This document shows positions 52,045 to 61,003 of a stretch of 64,000 nucleotides of DNA, piece by piece; the first letter of the stretch is position 1; every line of letters starts with the position of its first letter. Under the pieces are notes generated by a model that did no database searches, was not told the DNA's origin, and was given only the letters and a program-made list of their open reading frames with translations. This stretch comes from CAZYBO01 sp964645205 (lineage in GTDB: Bacteria; Pseudomonadota; Alphaproteobacteria; Rickettsiales; SXRF01), in the NCBI GenBank assembly GCA_964645205.1, contig CAZYBO010000004.1, forward strand, positions 186,001-250,000. The letters are read 5' to 3'. The position numbers and the translations under genes were made by a program.

Positions 52045-53871
52045 TTACAACCTGTCGGTTAAGTCAATGGTGTTGATAAGTTCTTTCAGGTTGATGTCGC
52101 CCGCGAGCACTTTGTTGATGCCATCTTGCGCCATGGTCACAAAGCCGTTGGCCGTCGCGTAATCCAGCATGGCGCGCTTGGTGGCGTGCGTGGAAATCAG
52201 CTCGTCCAGCCCACGGTCAATGCGCAGCACTTCCACGATGCCGGTACGCCCCTTAAAGCCTTTGTTGTTGCACTTCTCGCAGCCATGCGGCTCGTAAATC
52301 GTCGGTGGCTTGGACGCATCCACGCCCAAAATTTTGCATTCCTCCGCCGAGGCGGTGTAAGGTTTTTTGCAGCTTTTGCACAGCTTGCGCGACAGGCGTT
52401 GCGCCAGCACGCCGATGAGCGAACCCGCCAGCAAGTGCGCAGGCACGCCGATATCGCCCAGTCGCGGAATCGCGCCCAGCGCGTCGTTAGTGTGCAGCGT
52501 GGTGAACACCTGGTGGCCGGTGAGCGCGGCGCGCACGGCCATCAGCGCCGTGTCCTCGTCGCGCACTTCGCCGATGAAGATAATATCAGGATCCTGGCGC
52601 ATCAGGGATTTGATGCCGTTGGAGAAATCCATGCCCGAGCCTTCGCGCACGTTGCTCTGGCGGATCAGCGGCAGCTGGTATTCCACCGGATCTTCCAGCG
52701 TCATGATGTTGGTATCGATGTCGTTGATGTAGCTCAGGATCGAGTACAGCGTTGTCGTTTTACCCGAACCCGTGGGGCCGGTCACGATGATGATGCCTTC
52801 GGGACGCTTCAGCAGCAGCTTGAGTACGGAATCGTTATGGTCGGAGAAGCCGAGGCTCGCCAGCGGCACCAGCGATTTCGCTTTGTCGAGCAGACGCATC
52901 ACGATGTTTTCGCCGTACACGGTCGGCTGGGTAGCGACGCGGAAATCCACTTCGCGGCCAAGCACGTTGTAGGAAATGCGCCCATCCTGCGGGTTGCGGG
53001 TTTCGGCGATGTTCATGCCCGCCATGATCTTGATACGCACCGCCATCGCAGACCAGTAGTCGCGGTGGAACGAGCGAATCTGCACCATCTGCCCGTCGAT
53101 GCGGTAGCGCAGGCGCAGGAACGAGCCTTCCGGCTCGAAATGGATGTCCGACGCACCGGATTTGATCGCATCCACCAGCAGCGCGTTGACAAGGCGCACG
53201 GTGGGGTTGACGTAGCCTTCCTGCCGTCCGTCCAGCTTCGCGTTTTCGCGGATGCCGGTTTCGATTTCGCGCAAGATGCCGTCCACCGAAATTTCGTAGT
53301 CGTAATACTGGTCGATCAGTTCGAGGATTTCTGACTCGGTGCAATAGATCGGCACGATCTTGGTGCTGCGCGGCACGTGCCTGCGCACCTGGTCGATGGC
53401 AAGCACGTTATACACGTCCGCCATGGCGAGCTTGAGCACGTCGTTTTCGTAGCTGACCGGGATGACCTTATGGCGCGCGGCGATTTCCTTCGGCACGCGG
53501 CGCACCACGGCGGAATCGAGCATGCTTGATTTGGGATCGAATTTCTGGGTGCCGGACGATTCGGCGAGGATTTCGCCGAGCGCGCTTTCGGTGATGAATC
53601 CCATATCGACGAGAATCGCACCGAATAATTTCTTGGCGGTTTTCTGTTCGGTCAGCGCAATCTGCAGCTGATCCTGCGAGATCAGCCCGAGCGCGATCAG
53701 CTTTTCGCCCAACCGCAACGGACGCGCCTGAGTGACGAGCGCTGGCGCTTCGCCGTCCACAGTTTCAGGAACCGCACCCGCCGGAGGATTGTCGGAGACG
53801 TTGCCCGCTTCGGGACCTGTTACTTCCTTGGCCATCGCCTCGTCTGCCGGTTTCTGTTTTCCTGCCTTCAT
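52045..53871 (-). CDS. pilB: Type IV pilus extension / T2SS ATPase (PilB/GspE)
   Basis: The 608-residue product has an N-terminal MshEN/GspE_N domain (LGEKLIALGLISQDQLQIAL and GAILVDMGFITESALGEI, about 52-105), the N2 domain (SGASDIHFEPEGSFLRLRYR, about 240), Walker A GPTGSGKTTT (about 372), the Asp box TLEDPVEYQLP, Walker B DPDIIFIGEVRDEDTA and the zinc-binding Cys set CKSCKKPY ... CEKCNNKGF (about 500-540). It powers pilus extension. It is the first gene of the leftward pilus operon; the 133-bp region behind it (53872-54004) holds its promoter. Confidence 0.94.
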   Translation of the reverse strand: MKAGKQKPADEAMAKEVTGPEAGNVSDNPPAGAVPETVDGEAPALVTQARPLRLGEKLIALGLISQDQLQIALTEQKTAKKLFGAILVDMGFITESALGEILAESSGTQKFDPKSSMLDSAVVRRVPKEIAARHKVIPVSYENDVLKLAMADVYNVLAIDQVRRHVPRSTKIVPIYCTESEILELIDQYYDYEISVDGILREIETGIRENAKLDGRQEGYVNPTVRLVNALLVDAIKSGASDIHFEPEGSFLRLRYRIDGQMVQIRSFHRDYWSAMAVRIKIMAGMNIAETRNPQDGRISYNVLGREVDFRVATQPTVYGENIVMRLLDKAKSLVPLASLGFSDHNDSVLKLLLKRPEGIIIVTGPTGSGKTTTLYSILSYINDIDTNIMTLEDPVEYQLPLIRQSNVREGSGMDFSNGIKSLMRQDPDIIFIGEVRDEDTALMAVRAALTGHQVFTTLHTNDALGAIPRLGDIGVPAHLLAGSLIGVLAQRLSRKLCKSCKKPYTASAEECKILGVDASKPPTIYEPHGCEKCNNKGFKGRTGIVEVLRIDRGLDELISTHATKRAMLDYATANGFVTMAQDGINKVLAGDINLKELINTIDLTDRL

Positions 53872-54004
53872 AGCTGGTCGGACAATACTTGCATAATGGG
53901 GTGATTTACAAACACTTTTAGCACCCTACCATTTGGTCAGAAAAAGATTGAGATTCCGTTAAAATTTACGCCCGGAAAGGTGGCTGGAAAAGGCTAATTT
54001 CCGT

Positions 54005-57000
54005 TTACGCGGCGGAGGTGCGCCACTGCAACTGGCGCAGGCAGGCATCGACCCATTGCGCGGTCAGTTTTTCCTGTACGGAATTTTGTTTCAGCCGTTC
54101 GTTCAAATGTGGCCACGATACGCTGTCAAGCAATTGATCCTGATTGAAGCAGGAGTAGACATACGTCTCTTTGCCGGTAACCGGATCGACATGTTTCTGC
54201 AGGCATTGTGCGCAGATTTCCTTCATCATGCACTGCATCGGCGAGTTGATGCTGCCGATCGCCACGTGCAACGGGTTGAGCTGTGGCGCGAGCACGCCAT
54301 GGCGCGCGGATGCCACCGCTGCCATCATGCGGTCGGAACCGATGGCAACGATACGCTGCACGGCAAACAACGGAATGGCGGGATCTTTTTCCCCATAGGC
54401 GCGGATGGCTTCTACGATATTGCCATGGAAGGAGCTGTCCTGCGGGCGGCGGGCGGGGAGTTTGGCCTCATCGCAGCACCACACGATTACATCGGCGGCC
54501 GCTTCAATATCGTCGATTTTATAGCGGTCGGACGCTTTTTTATAGCCCGCGAAATAGAGCACTTTTGAGCCTTTTGCACGCAGCGCCTTGCCTATGGAAA
54601 ACAGCACCGCGTTACCCAGTCCGCCGCCAGCAAGCAGCACGGTTTCGTTGGCATGGATTTCGGTGGGCATTCCCGTCGGCCCCATCAGAATCACCGGTTC
54701 ATCCGGCTTCAAAAACGCGCACAAATCCGATGATCCGCCCATTTCCAGCGCAATCACCGACACCAGTCCCTTTTTCTTATCCACCCATGCACCGGTCATA
54801 GCGAGACCTTCCATGGCTAAAGTCGTGCTGAGCGTTGAGCATTGAACTTTAGGTGCAAAGGCCTCGAAATTCTGCAAACGATAAAATTGCCCCGGCTGGA
54901 ATGCTTGTGCAGCCAACGGCGCGTGCAGCACCACTTCCACGATGTTCGACGTCAGCCGGTTGACCGCATGCACCTTTGCGCGCAACTGCTGGTTAATGGA
55001 TTGTAAAAACTCATGACCCGTGACCCGTGCCCCATGTGCTCTCTTCGCCAACACTGCCGAAACCGCAGGGTATCCCTGCTTCGCGCTGCCCATCGCCTTC
55101 ACTACATTGCCCGCGAATGACGGGTGCAGATCGCCGAAAAAGCTCACCGCGCGGCCTTCTTTGTCGATCGACATCAACACCTGCGGCACGGACGGTTTCG
55201 CGCTGCGCTCCGGTTTTACCGGGGTTCCGTTTTCATCAACGGCACGGAAATATTTTCCGTCGAGCGTGAAATGCTCGGGATCTTCGCGTTGCAACACGGT
55301 GTTGGGGTTGGTGCCGGCGGCAATCAAAATCGTGCGCGCAGGCACGGTGACCGCCTCGTTTTCCGTCCCCGCTTTTTTCAGCACGATGGCTTTCGCATGG
55401 CCTCGCGCATCCACTTCAACCGCTTTCGGCTCATAAAGTTCGGCGAAGAAAATCCCCTCCTCCAGTGCTTTTTCCACTTCTTCATGGTTGAGTCGGTAGC
55501 TCGGCGCGTCGATCATGCGTTTGCGGTACACCAGCTTGACGCCCCCCCAGCTATCGAGCAGCGACCATACGTCCGGCTGCGGTTTTTTCTTTTCTTCGAT
55601 AATCGCGCGGCCATGCGCGAGGAATTCCTCAGCGATCTCCGTATCCTCTTCATTCCAGTTCGCACGCACGGCTTTCTCCCCGCGTTCCGCCACCAACGCC
55701 TCGTAGCGCCGCAGGAATTTTTCCACCTGTATGGGATAATAGGCCAGCGCTTCCGTGGCCGTGTCGATCGCCGTCAGCCCGCCGCCGATTACCACCGCAG
55801 GCAGGCGTATCTGCAAATTGGCGATGGAATCTTTTTTACCTGCGCCTGTAAGTTGCAGCGCCATCAAAAAATCCGAAGCCGTGCGCACGCCGCGCGCTAG
55901 GCCGTTTGGCATATCGATCAGTGTCGGCTTACCCGCGCCCATGCAGAGGGCGATATGGTCGAAACCGAGCGCCAACGCGTTATCGTAGCCTATCGACGAA
56001 CCGAAACGCACGCCGCCAATCATGGAAAATGCTGCGCGGCGATCGAGCAGCAAACGGATGATTTTCAAATAATTCTTATCCCAACGCACGGTGATCCCGT
56101 ATTCAGCGACGCCACCAAACCCCGCAAGGCTGCGCTCGTCCAGCGCTTCGTATAGTGTCGAAATGTCTTTCACCGGCTCGAATGCAACGCGCGCGCCTAG
56201 CGCATTCACGCCGGATAATCGTTCCGCTACCGGTTCGATTTTCAGCCCGTCGATACCTACTACGATATGCCCGTCATTGAGCAAATGATGCGCAAGCGTA
56301 TAGCCCGACGGCCCGAGACCGGCCACCAGCACCTTATACCCGCTATCGGATTTCGGCAGCGGGCGGCTTAAATTCAGGGGGTTCCAGCGTGTGAGCAGCG
56401 AGTAGATTTCAAATCCGTACGGCAGCGCAAGCACATCCTTAAGCACATGTGTTTCCACATGCGGAATATTCACCGGCTCCTGTTTCTGGTAGATGCACGA
56501 TTTCATGCAATCGTTGCAAATGCGGTGACCGGTGCCCGCGCACATCGGGTTGTCTACCGTCACCACCGCCAGCGCGCCGATGGGCACGCCTTGCGATTTC
56601 AGCATGTTCATCTCGGAGATTTTTTCTTCCAGCGGGCAGCCCGCGAGCGGAATATCCAGCGGGTTTTTCTTCACCTCGCCGGTTTTTTCTTTTAAGCCTT
56701 TCGAGCAGGAATCCTTGCCTTGATTATGGCAGAAAATGCAATAATTCGCCTGATCGAGCGCCTGCGCCAGCGTGCCGGCGTCGTCGGTGAGCTTGAACCC
56801 GTCGCGCGCGCGCAGATGCGCTTTCGGCAGGCGCATGATCTGCACACCGTCGCGCGTTTCCGTATCCACCGCGACTAAGTTCGCATGATCGAATTTCTTC
56901 GGCTGCCTGAACAAAATTCCTTTGCCGTGGCACTTGCGCCCGTCTTCGGAGAACAGCGCCCATGCCGCATAGCGCGCGGCGATTTCCAGCAGCGATTTAT

Positions 57001-57466
57001 GCTCTTCTTCTTTCTCCATCCAGCCCGTCACCACCTTGGCGAACACCAACTCGAAATGCGGATCGTCCGCAGGCACCAGCGGCAGCATGCCCAGCAGCGC
57101 AGCGCCGCTTACGCGCGCGGCCTCTTCTTCCTTCATCGCCTTCGCTGCGCGGCGCTGCACGAACAGGCGCTTGCAGGCATAAAGCGGCGCCAGCACATGG
57201 TGGCGCTCGGCAAGCAACCCAAGTTCTTTTTCCACACCGAACAATTTGCCGATAAAATCTTCCACATGCGGCGCAAGATCGAGCAGCAATTGCGAATGCG
57301 CCTTGTCATCGAGGCTCGCGCGATCAGCGCGCCCGGCCATCAGGCGATTATACAGCTCGATATCGACAGTTTTAAGGTGATCTACAAATTCCGTATCCAG
57401 CCTTACCAGGCCGTCGCGCCGGTAGAGATCATCGAACATGATGCCGAATGCGAAGAGCGTGGTCAT
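54005..57466 (-). CDS. Large flavoprotein: GltD-like plus PyrK-like fusion (NfnAB-like)
   Basis: The 1153-residue product has a helical N-terminal region (about 1-235), a Cys-rich iron-sulfur region (CIFCHNQGKDSCSKG, about 245-260; CAGTGHRICNDCMKSCIYQ, about 311-329), a GltD/NfnB-like pyridine nucleotide-disulfide oxidoreductase core (VLVAGLGPSGYTLAHHLL, about 379; AVVIGGGLTAIDTATEAL, about 560), and a C-terminal PyrK/NfnA-like FNR unit (FQPGQFYRLQNF; VLLAGGGLGNAVLFSIGKAL, near 970) ending in a Cys set CMMKEICAQC ... SCFNQ fit for a 2Fe-2S cluster. It is the last gene of the sulfate-assimilation operon, coupled to cysNC by a TAATG overlap. No cysJ is present, so it may reduce CysI. Glutamate-synthase-like or ferredoxin-NADP activity is the alternative. 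Confidence 0.85.
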   Translation of the reverse strand: MTTLFAFGIMFDDLYRRDGLVRLDTEFVDHLKTVDIELYNRLMAGRADRASLDDKAHSQLLLDLAPHVEDFIGKLFGVEKELGLLAERHHVLAPLYACKRLFVQRRAAKAMKEEEAARVSGAALLGMLPLVPADDPHFELVFAKVVTGWMEKEEEHKSLLEIAARYAAWALFSEDGRKCHGKGILFRQPKKFDHANLVAVDTETRDGVQIMRLPKAHLRARDGFKLTDDAGTLAQALDQANYCIFCHNQGKDSCSKGLKEKTGEVKKNPLDIPLAGCPLEEKISEMNMLKSQGVPIGALAVVTVDNPMCAGTGHRICNDCMKSCIYQKQEPVNIPHVETHVLKDVLALPYGFEIYSLLTRWNPLNLSRPLPKSDSGYKVLVAGLGPSGYTLAHHLLNDGHIVVGIDGLKIEPVAERLSGVNALGARVAFEPVKDISTLYEALDERSLAGFGGVAEYGITVRWDKNYLKIIRLLLDRRAAFSMIGGVRFGSSIGYDNALALGFDHIALCMGAGKPTLIDMPNGLARGVRTASDFLMALQLTGAGKKDSIANLQIRLPAVVIGGGLTAIDTATEALAYYPIQVEKFLRRYEALVAERGEKAVRANWNEEDTEIAEEFLAHGRAIIEEKKKPQPDVWSLLDSWGGVKLVYRKRMIDAPSYRLNHEEVEKALEEGIFFAELYEPKAVEVDARGHAKAIVLKKAGTENEAVTVPARTILIAAGTNPNTVLQREDPEHFTLDGKYFRAVDENGTPVKPERSAKPSVPQVLMSIDKEGRAVSFFGDLHPSFAGNVVKAMGSAKQGYPAVSAVLAKRAHGARVTGHEFLQSINQQLRAKVHAVNRLTSNIVEVVLHAPLAAQAFQPGQFYRLQNFEAFAPKVQCSTLSTTLAMEGLAMTGAWVDKKKGLVSVIALEMGGSSDLCAFLKPDEPVILMGPTGMPTEIHANETVLLAGGGLGNAVLFSIGKALRAKGSKVLYFAGYKKASDRYKIDDIEAAADVIVWCCDEAKLPARRPQDSSFHGNIVEAIRAYGEKDPAIPLFAVQRIVAIGSDRMMAAVASARHGVLAPQLNPLHVAIGSINSPMQCMMKEICAQCLQKHVDPVTGKETYVYSCFNQDQLLDSVSWPHLNERLKQNSVQEKLTAQWVDACLRQLQWRTSAA

Positions 57467-59436
57467 TATATCCCCGTCCCCGTATAATCGCGGGCGTTGC
57501 CTTGTACGTCCTCGATCTCAAGATTGCGCACCGGCTCGACGAAATGATGGTCAACATATTTCATCAGCGCATCGACGCAACCGGCCACGCTGGTCGTCTC
57601 GGTATCGAGTACGATGTCGGGATTTTCAGGCTCTTCATACGGCGCGCTGACGCCGGTAAATTCGGAGATTTTCCCGGCGCGAGCCTGTTTATAAAGGCCT
57701 TTGGTGTCGCGCGTTTCGCAGGTTTTCAGCGAGGCTTTGATGTAGACGTTGTGGAAATAATCCGGCGCAATGGCGCGTGCGCGGCGGCGGTCTTCGCGGT
57801 AGGGCGAAATGAACGATGAAATCACGATCACGCCCGACTGCGCGAAGAGTGCTGCGACTTCCGCGACGCGGCGGATATTTTCGCTGCGGTCGTCGGGCGA
57901 GAAGCCCAGGTCGCGGTTTAGGCCTTTGCGGATATTGTCGCCGTCGAGCACAAAAGACTGGTATCCCTTATCGAACAGGCGCTTTTGTATTTGCTTGGCG
58001 ATGGTGGATTTGCCCGAGCCGGAAAGCCCGGTGAACCAGAGTATCCCGCCGAAATGCCCGTTGGCAAGCGCACGGCTTTCCGCGGATACGCCGAAATCAA
58101 CGTCGAAAATATTTTTCGATTTCACCTGCGAGTTGCCGCTGGCGCGCTGGTCGTAGAAACCTTCGGTGCTGATGATGCCGCCGCCCGCGACGTCGTAATC
58201 TTGCAAAATCACGAAGCGGCCACCGCCCGCGTTCGTCTGGTAATCGTCGAGGCTGACCATGCCGCGCGTGCGGAAAATCACTTCGGCGACGTTGTTGCGC
58301 TCCACACGGTTGGCTTTGACATGTTCGAGCGTATCGGCGTCGATAACGTGCTCGATGGTTTTGATTTCGGCGGCGATCTCCGCCGTGCCGAGTTTGATCT
58401 TATAGCGCTTCTGCGCTTCCAGCGGGCGTTTGCCGAGCCAGAAAATACGCGCGCGGAACTGATTGGTAAGCAACGGCGCGTCCTGCTCATGGCTCGCCAC
58501 ATGCCCGCGCTCGACAAAAATCTGCTCATCCAGCGTGATGCCGATTGACTGCCCGGCGCGTGCTTCTTTTACACCTCCGACCTGTGGCCAGTTTTCAATA
58601 CTGGCGACCTTCGCTTTCGTGTTCGACGGTGAAAATAGCAGCGTATCGCCCACCTTCAAACTCCCGCTTTCGATGCGGCCTGCGAGAATACGGCGCTCGT
58701 CGAATTTATAGACATCCTGAATGGGAAAGCGCAGTGGCAGCGTGGTATCGGCGGCGGTAACACTGAACGTATCGAGCGCATCCAGCACGCTTTTTCCCTT
58801 GTACCACTTCATATGCGCGGAACTTTCCACGATGCAATCGCCCTCGCGCGCGGAAATCGGAATGAAGCAGGAAGGCGTCACGCCTACGGTTTTCAAATAG
58901 GCGCGGTATTCTGTTTCGATAGCGTCGAAAATCTTCTGGTCGTATTTCACCATGTCCATTTTGTTCACCACCACTGCGATCTGGCGCACGCCGAGCAGAT
59001 GCAGCAAATAGCCGTGGCGCTTGCTCTGTTCGCGGATGCCTTCTGCTGCATCGATCAGCAGCAGCGCGGCGTCGGCCTGCGCTGCGCCGGTAATCATGTT
59101 TTTCAGGAATTCCTTATGGCCGGGCGCGTCGATGATCACCGTGTCGCGTCCCTTGGTGCGCAGCCATATCTGCGTGGTGTCGATGGTGATGCCCTGATCA
59201 CGCTCGGTCTGCAGCGCATCCATCAGGAATGACCACTCAAACGGCATGCCGCGCTTCTTGCTGCTCGCTAAAATCGCCTCCATCTTGCCCTCAGGCAGCG
59301 AACCCGTATCGTGCAGCAAACGCCCAACCAGCGTCGATTTCCCGTGATCAACATGGCCTACGATCACGAGCTTTAGCTGTGCGCGGCTATCCTGCGTGGG
59401 TTCAGTTTGCGGGTATGGTTGGGTTTTGTTCATCAC
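57466..59436 (-). CDS. cysN: Bifunctional sulfate adenylyltransferase subunit 1 / APS kinase (CysNC)
   Basis: The N-terminal part (about 1-440) is the GTPase subunit of ATP sulfurylase: VIVGHVDHGKSTLVGRLLHD (about 24-43), QGITIDTTQIWL, DAPGHKEFLKNM (about 102-113), NKMD (about 157). The C-terminal part (about 465-656) is an APS kinase with Walker A WFTGLSGSGKSTIAKQI (about 470) and VLDGDNIRKGLNRDLGFS, FISPYREDRRRAR and KTCETRDTKGLYKQARAG. Fusion of the two is common (CysNC/NodQ). Start overlaps the cysD stop by 4 bases; stop overlaps the next ATG by 1 base. Confidence 0.97.
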   Translation of the reverse strand: MMNKTQPYPQTEPTQDSRAQLKLVIVGHVDHGKSTLVGRLLHDTGSLPEGKMEAILASSKKRGMPFEWSFLMDALQTERDQGITIDTTQIWLRTKGRDTVIIDAPGHKEFLKNMITGAAQADAALLLIDAAEGIREQSKRHGYLLHLLGVRQIAVVVNKMDMVKYDQKIFDAIETEYRAYLKTVGVTPSCFIPISAREGDCIVESSAHMKWYKGKSVLDALDTFSVTAADTTLPLRFPIQDVYKFDERRILAGRIESGSLKVGDTLLFSPSNTKAKVASIENWPQVGGVKEARAGQSIGITLDEQIFVERGHVASHEQDAPLLTNQFRARIFWLGKRPLEAQKRYKIKLGTAEIAAEIKTIEHVIDADTLEHVKANRVERNNVAEVIFRTRGMVSLDDYQTNAGGGRFVILQDYDVAGGGIISTEGFYDQRASGNSQVKSKNIFDVDFGVSAESRALANGHFGGILWFTGLSGSGKSTIAKQIQKRLFDKGYQSFVLDGDNIRKGLNRDLGFSPDDRSENIRRVAEVAALFAQSGVIVISSFISPYREDRRRARAIAPDYFHNVYIKASLKTCETRDTKGLYKQARAGKISEFTGVSAPYEEPENPDIVLDTETTSVAGCVDALMKYVDHHFVEPVRNLEIEDVQGNARDYTGTGI

Positions 59437-60266
59437 ATGTATCCGTCTGCGCGTAAACGTTCAAAGCTCGATTCATCCTCATCCGCGCCCATCGGTCTTC
59501 CGGAGCGTTCCGACACGCGGGTGGTTTTGAGCTCTTCGATGATGGCGTCGAGCGTATCGGCGTTGCTTTCCACCGGCCAGGTGATGCCTTTTTCGCCGAG
59601 CGAGCGGAAGCGCATGCGCTTGCCGCCGAACTCGCGGCCTTCAAATTGCGTGTAGGTGCGCGCGTAATAAAGCGGCACGATGGCAATGGCTTCACGTTTG
59701 ATATATTGCCAGATGTCGAGCTCCGTCCAGTGCAGCAGCGGGTGGATGCGCAAACTCGTTCCGGGTGCGTAATCGGTTTTGTATTGATCCCAAAATTCCG
59801 GTGGCTGGTCTTTCACATCCCATGTGCCTTCCTGCCCGCGTGGTGAAAACACGCGCTCCTTCGCGCGTGTCGCTTCCTCGTCGCGCCGTATGCCTGCGAT
59901 CACGCCCGTGAAGCCGTGGTCTTCGATCACTTCCTTTAACCCCAGCGTTTTACGCGAAGCGACGCGCGCGGCAGGCGGCAGCGTGGGGTCGGTGACCTCC
60001 AGCGGCGGGCAGATCGGCGACAGCAAATGAATGCCCCATTCCTTCACATAGCGGTCGCGGAACGCGTAGACTTCCTCCATTTCCAGCTCAGTATCGCAGT
60101 GAATCAATGGAAACGGCACGCGCCCGAAAAAAGCCTTGCGCGCGAGATGGATCATCACATTGGAATCCTTGCCGAACGACCACAGCATGGCGAGCTTGTC
60201 TATCGCGTGGAACGCTTCACGGAAAATGTAAATGCTTTGCGCTTCTAATTTATCGAGATGATCCAT
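59433..60266 (-). CDS. cysD: Sulfate adenylyltransferase subunit 2 (CysD)
   Basis: CysD transfers AMP to sulfate, driven by the GTPase CysN. The 277-residue product has the PP-loop LAMLWSFGKDSNVMIHLA (about 28-45), HCDTELEMEEVYAFRD, and the RRDEEATRAKERVFSPRG block (about 128-145), and ends with the typical GRPMGADEDESSFERLRADGYM region (position given only). The open frame extends to 60314, but the ATG at 60266 (MDHLDKLEAQSIYIFREA) shares one base with the cysH stop (TGATG) and has GGAG upstream, so it was chosen. CysD and CysNC form a heterodimer. Confidence 0.96.
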   Translation of the reverse strand: MDHLDKLEAQSIYIFREAFHAIDKLAMLWSFGKDSNVMIHLARKAFFGRVPFPLIHCDTELEMEEVYAFRDRYVKEWGIHLLSPICPPLEVTDPTLPPAARVASRKTLGLKEVIEDHGFTGVIAGIRRDEEATRAKERVFSPRGQEGTWDVKDQPPEFWDQYKTDYAPGTSLRIHPLLHWTELDIWQYIKREAIAIVPLYYARTYTQFEGREFGGKRMRFRSLGEKGITWPVESNADTLDAIIEELKTTRVSERSGRPMGADEDESSFERLRADGYM

Positions 60267-61003
60267 CACACGCTCCAGTTCGCCACTTCGGATGCTGGAA
60301 GGTGTATTCCGCACTCGGTTTTTTGTTCATTCTCTAATCCAATCGTCTGCGCCCAACGCCCGGCACGCTCATCTTTGCCCGCTTCCACAGGGCTGGTGCA
60401 AGGCGCGCAGCCAATGGAGGGATAGCCTTTAGCCACCAGCGGGTGCTCGGGCAATCCGCGCGCGGTGGTTTCGGCTTTCTGGCGCGCCTTGTCCCATGCG
60501 GCAAGCGGATTGATGCGAAAAACGCCTTTATCGTCGAGTTCAATGGTGGACATCTGCGCACGCTCAGCCGTCTGGTAGCGCTTGCGGCCGGTGATGAGCG
60601 CGGTAAGGCCTAGCTCCTTCACCGCGCGGTCGAGCGGCTCGACCTTGCGCAGCCAGCAGCAGCGGTTGGGCTGGGTTTTATGCAGGGTTCCGTCGGGATC
60701 GGTGCGGGTGAGCAATTCGGGATCGGGCGTGAGCCAGTGCACGTTCGTAAGCCCGAGTTTTGCGCTCAAATCCCGTGCATAATCCAGCGTTTCGGGGAAA
60801 TGTTTCTGCGTTTCTAAAAACAAAACCGGTGTCGCCGTATCGACTTCGGCGACCAGCGCAAGTAAGAGCGCAGCATCCGCGCCGAAAGAAGAAATCAGGC
60901 CGATCTTGCCTTTGAATTCGTCGAGGATCGTCACGCGCAGCAGCGGCAGCGCGTCGAGGTCGCCGTAGAACATTTCCAGGCGTGACAGCGAGATGTCGCT
61001 CAT
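60266..61003 (-). CDS. cysH: Adenylyl-sulfate (APS) reductase, CysH family
   Basis: The 245-residue product is a CysH-type PP-loop reductase that makes sulfite from activated sulfate. It has IGLISSFGADAALLLAL (about 34-50), a CC pair (Cys115-Cys116, RCCWLRKVEPL), GRKRYQTAERAQM (about 139-151), and GCAPCTSPVEAGKDERAGRW (Cys199, Cys202), with the catalytic Cys231 in ECGIHL. The CC...CxxC set binds a 4Fe-4S cluster and marks the APS-using (or dual) type, not the cluster-free PAPS reductase of E. coli. It overlaps cysD by 1 base and the siroheme gene by 4 bases. Confidence 0.95.
   Translation of the reverse strand: MSDISLSRLEMFYGDLDALPLLRVTILDEFKGKIGLISSFGADAALLLALVAEVDTATPVLFLETQKHFPETLDYARDLSAKLGLTNVHWLTPDPELLTRTDPDGTLHKTQPNRCCWLRKVEPLDRAVKELGLTALITGRKRYQTAERAQMSTIELDDKGVFRINPLAAWDKARQKAETTARGLPEHPLVAKGYPSIGCAPCTSPVEAGKDERAGRWAQTIGLENEQKTECGIHLPASEVANWSV

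Noticed and set aside
52126..53334. Plus-strand open frame of 402 codons
   Set aside because: It is antisense to pilB and has the composition of a shadow frame.
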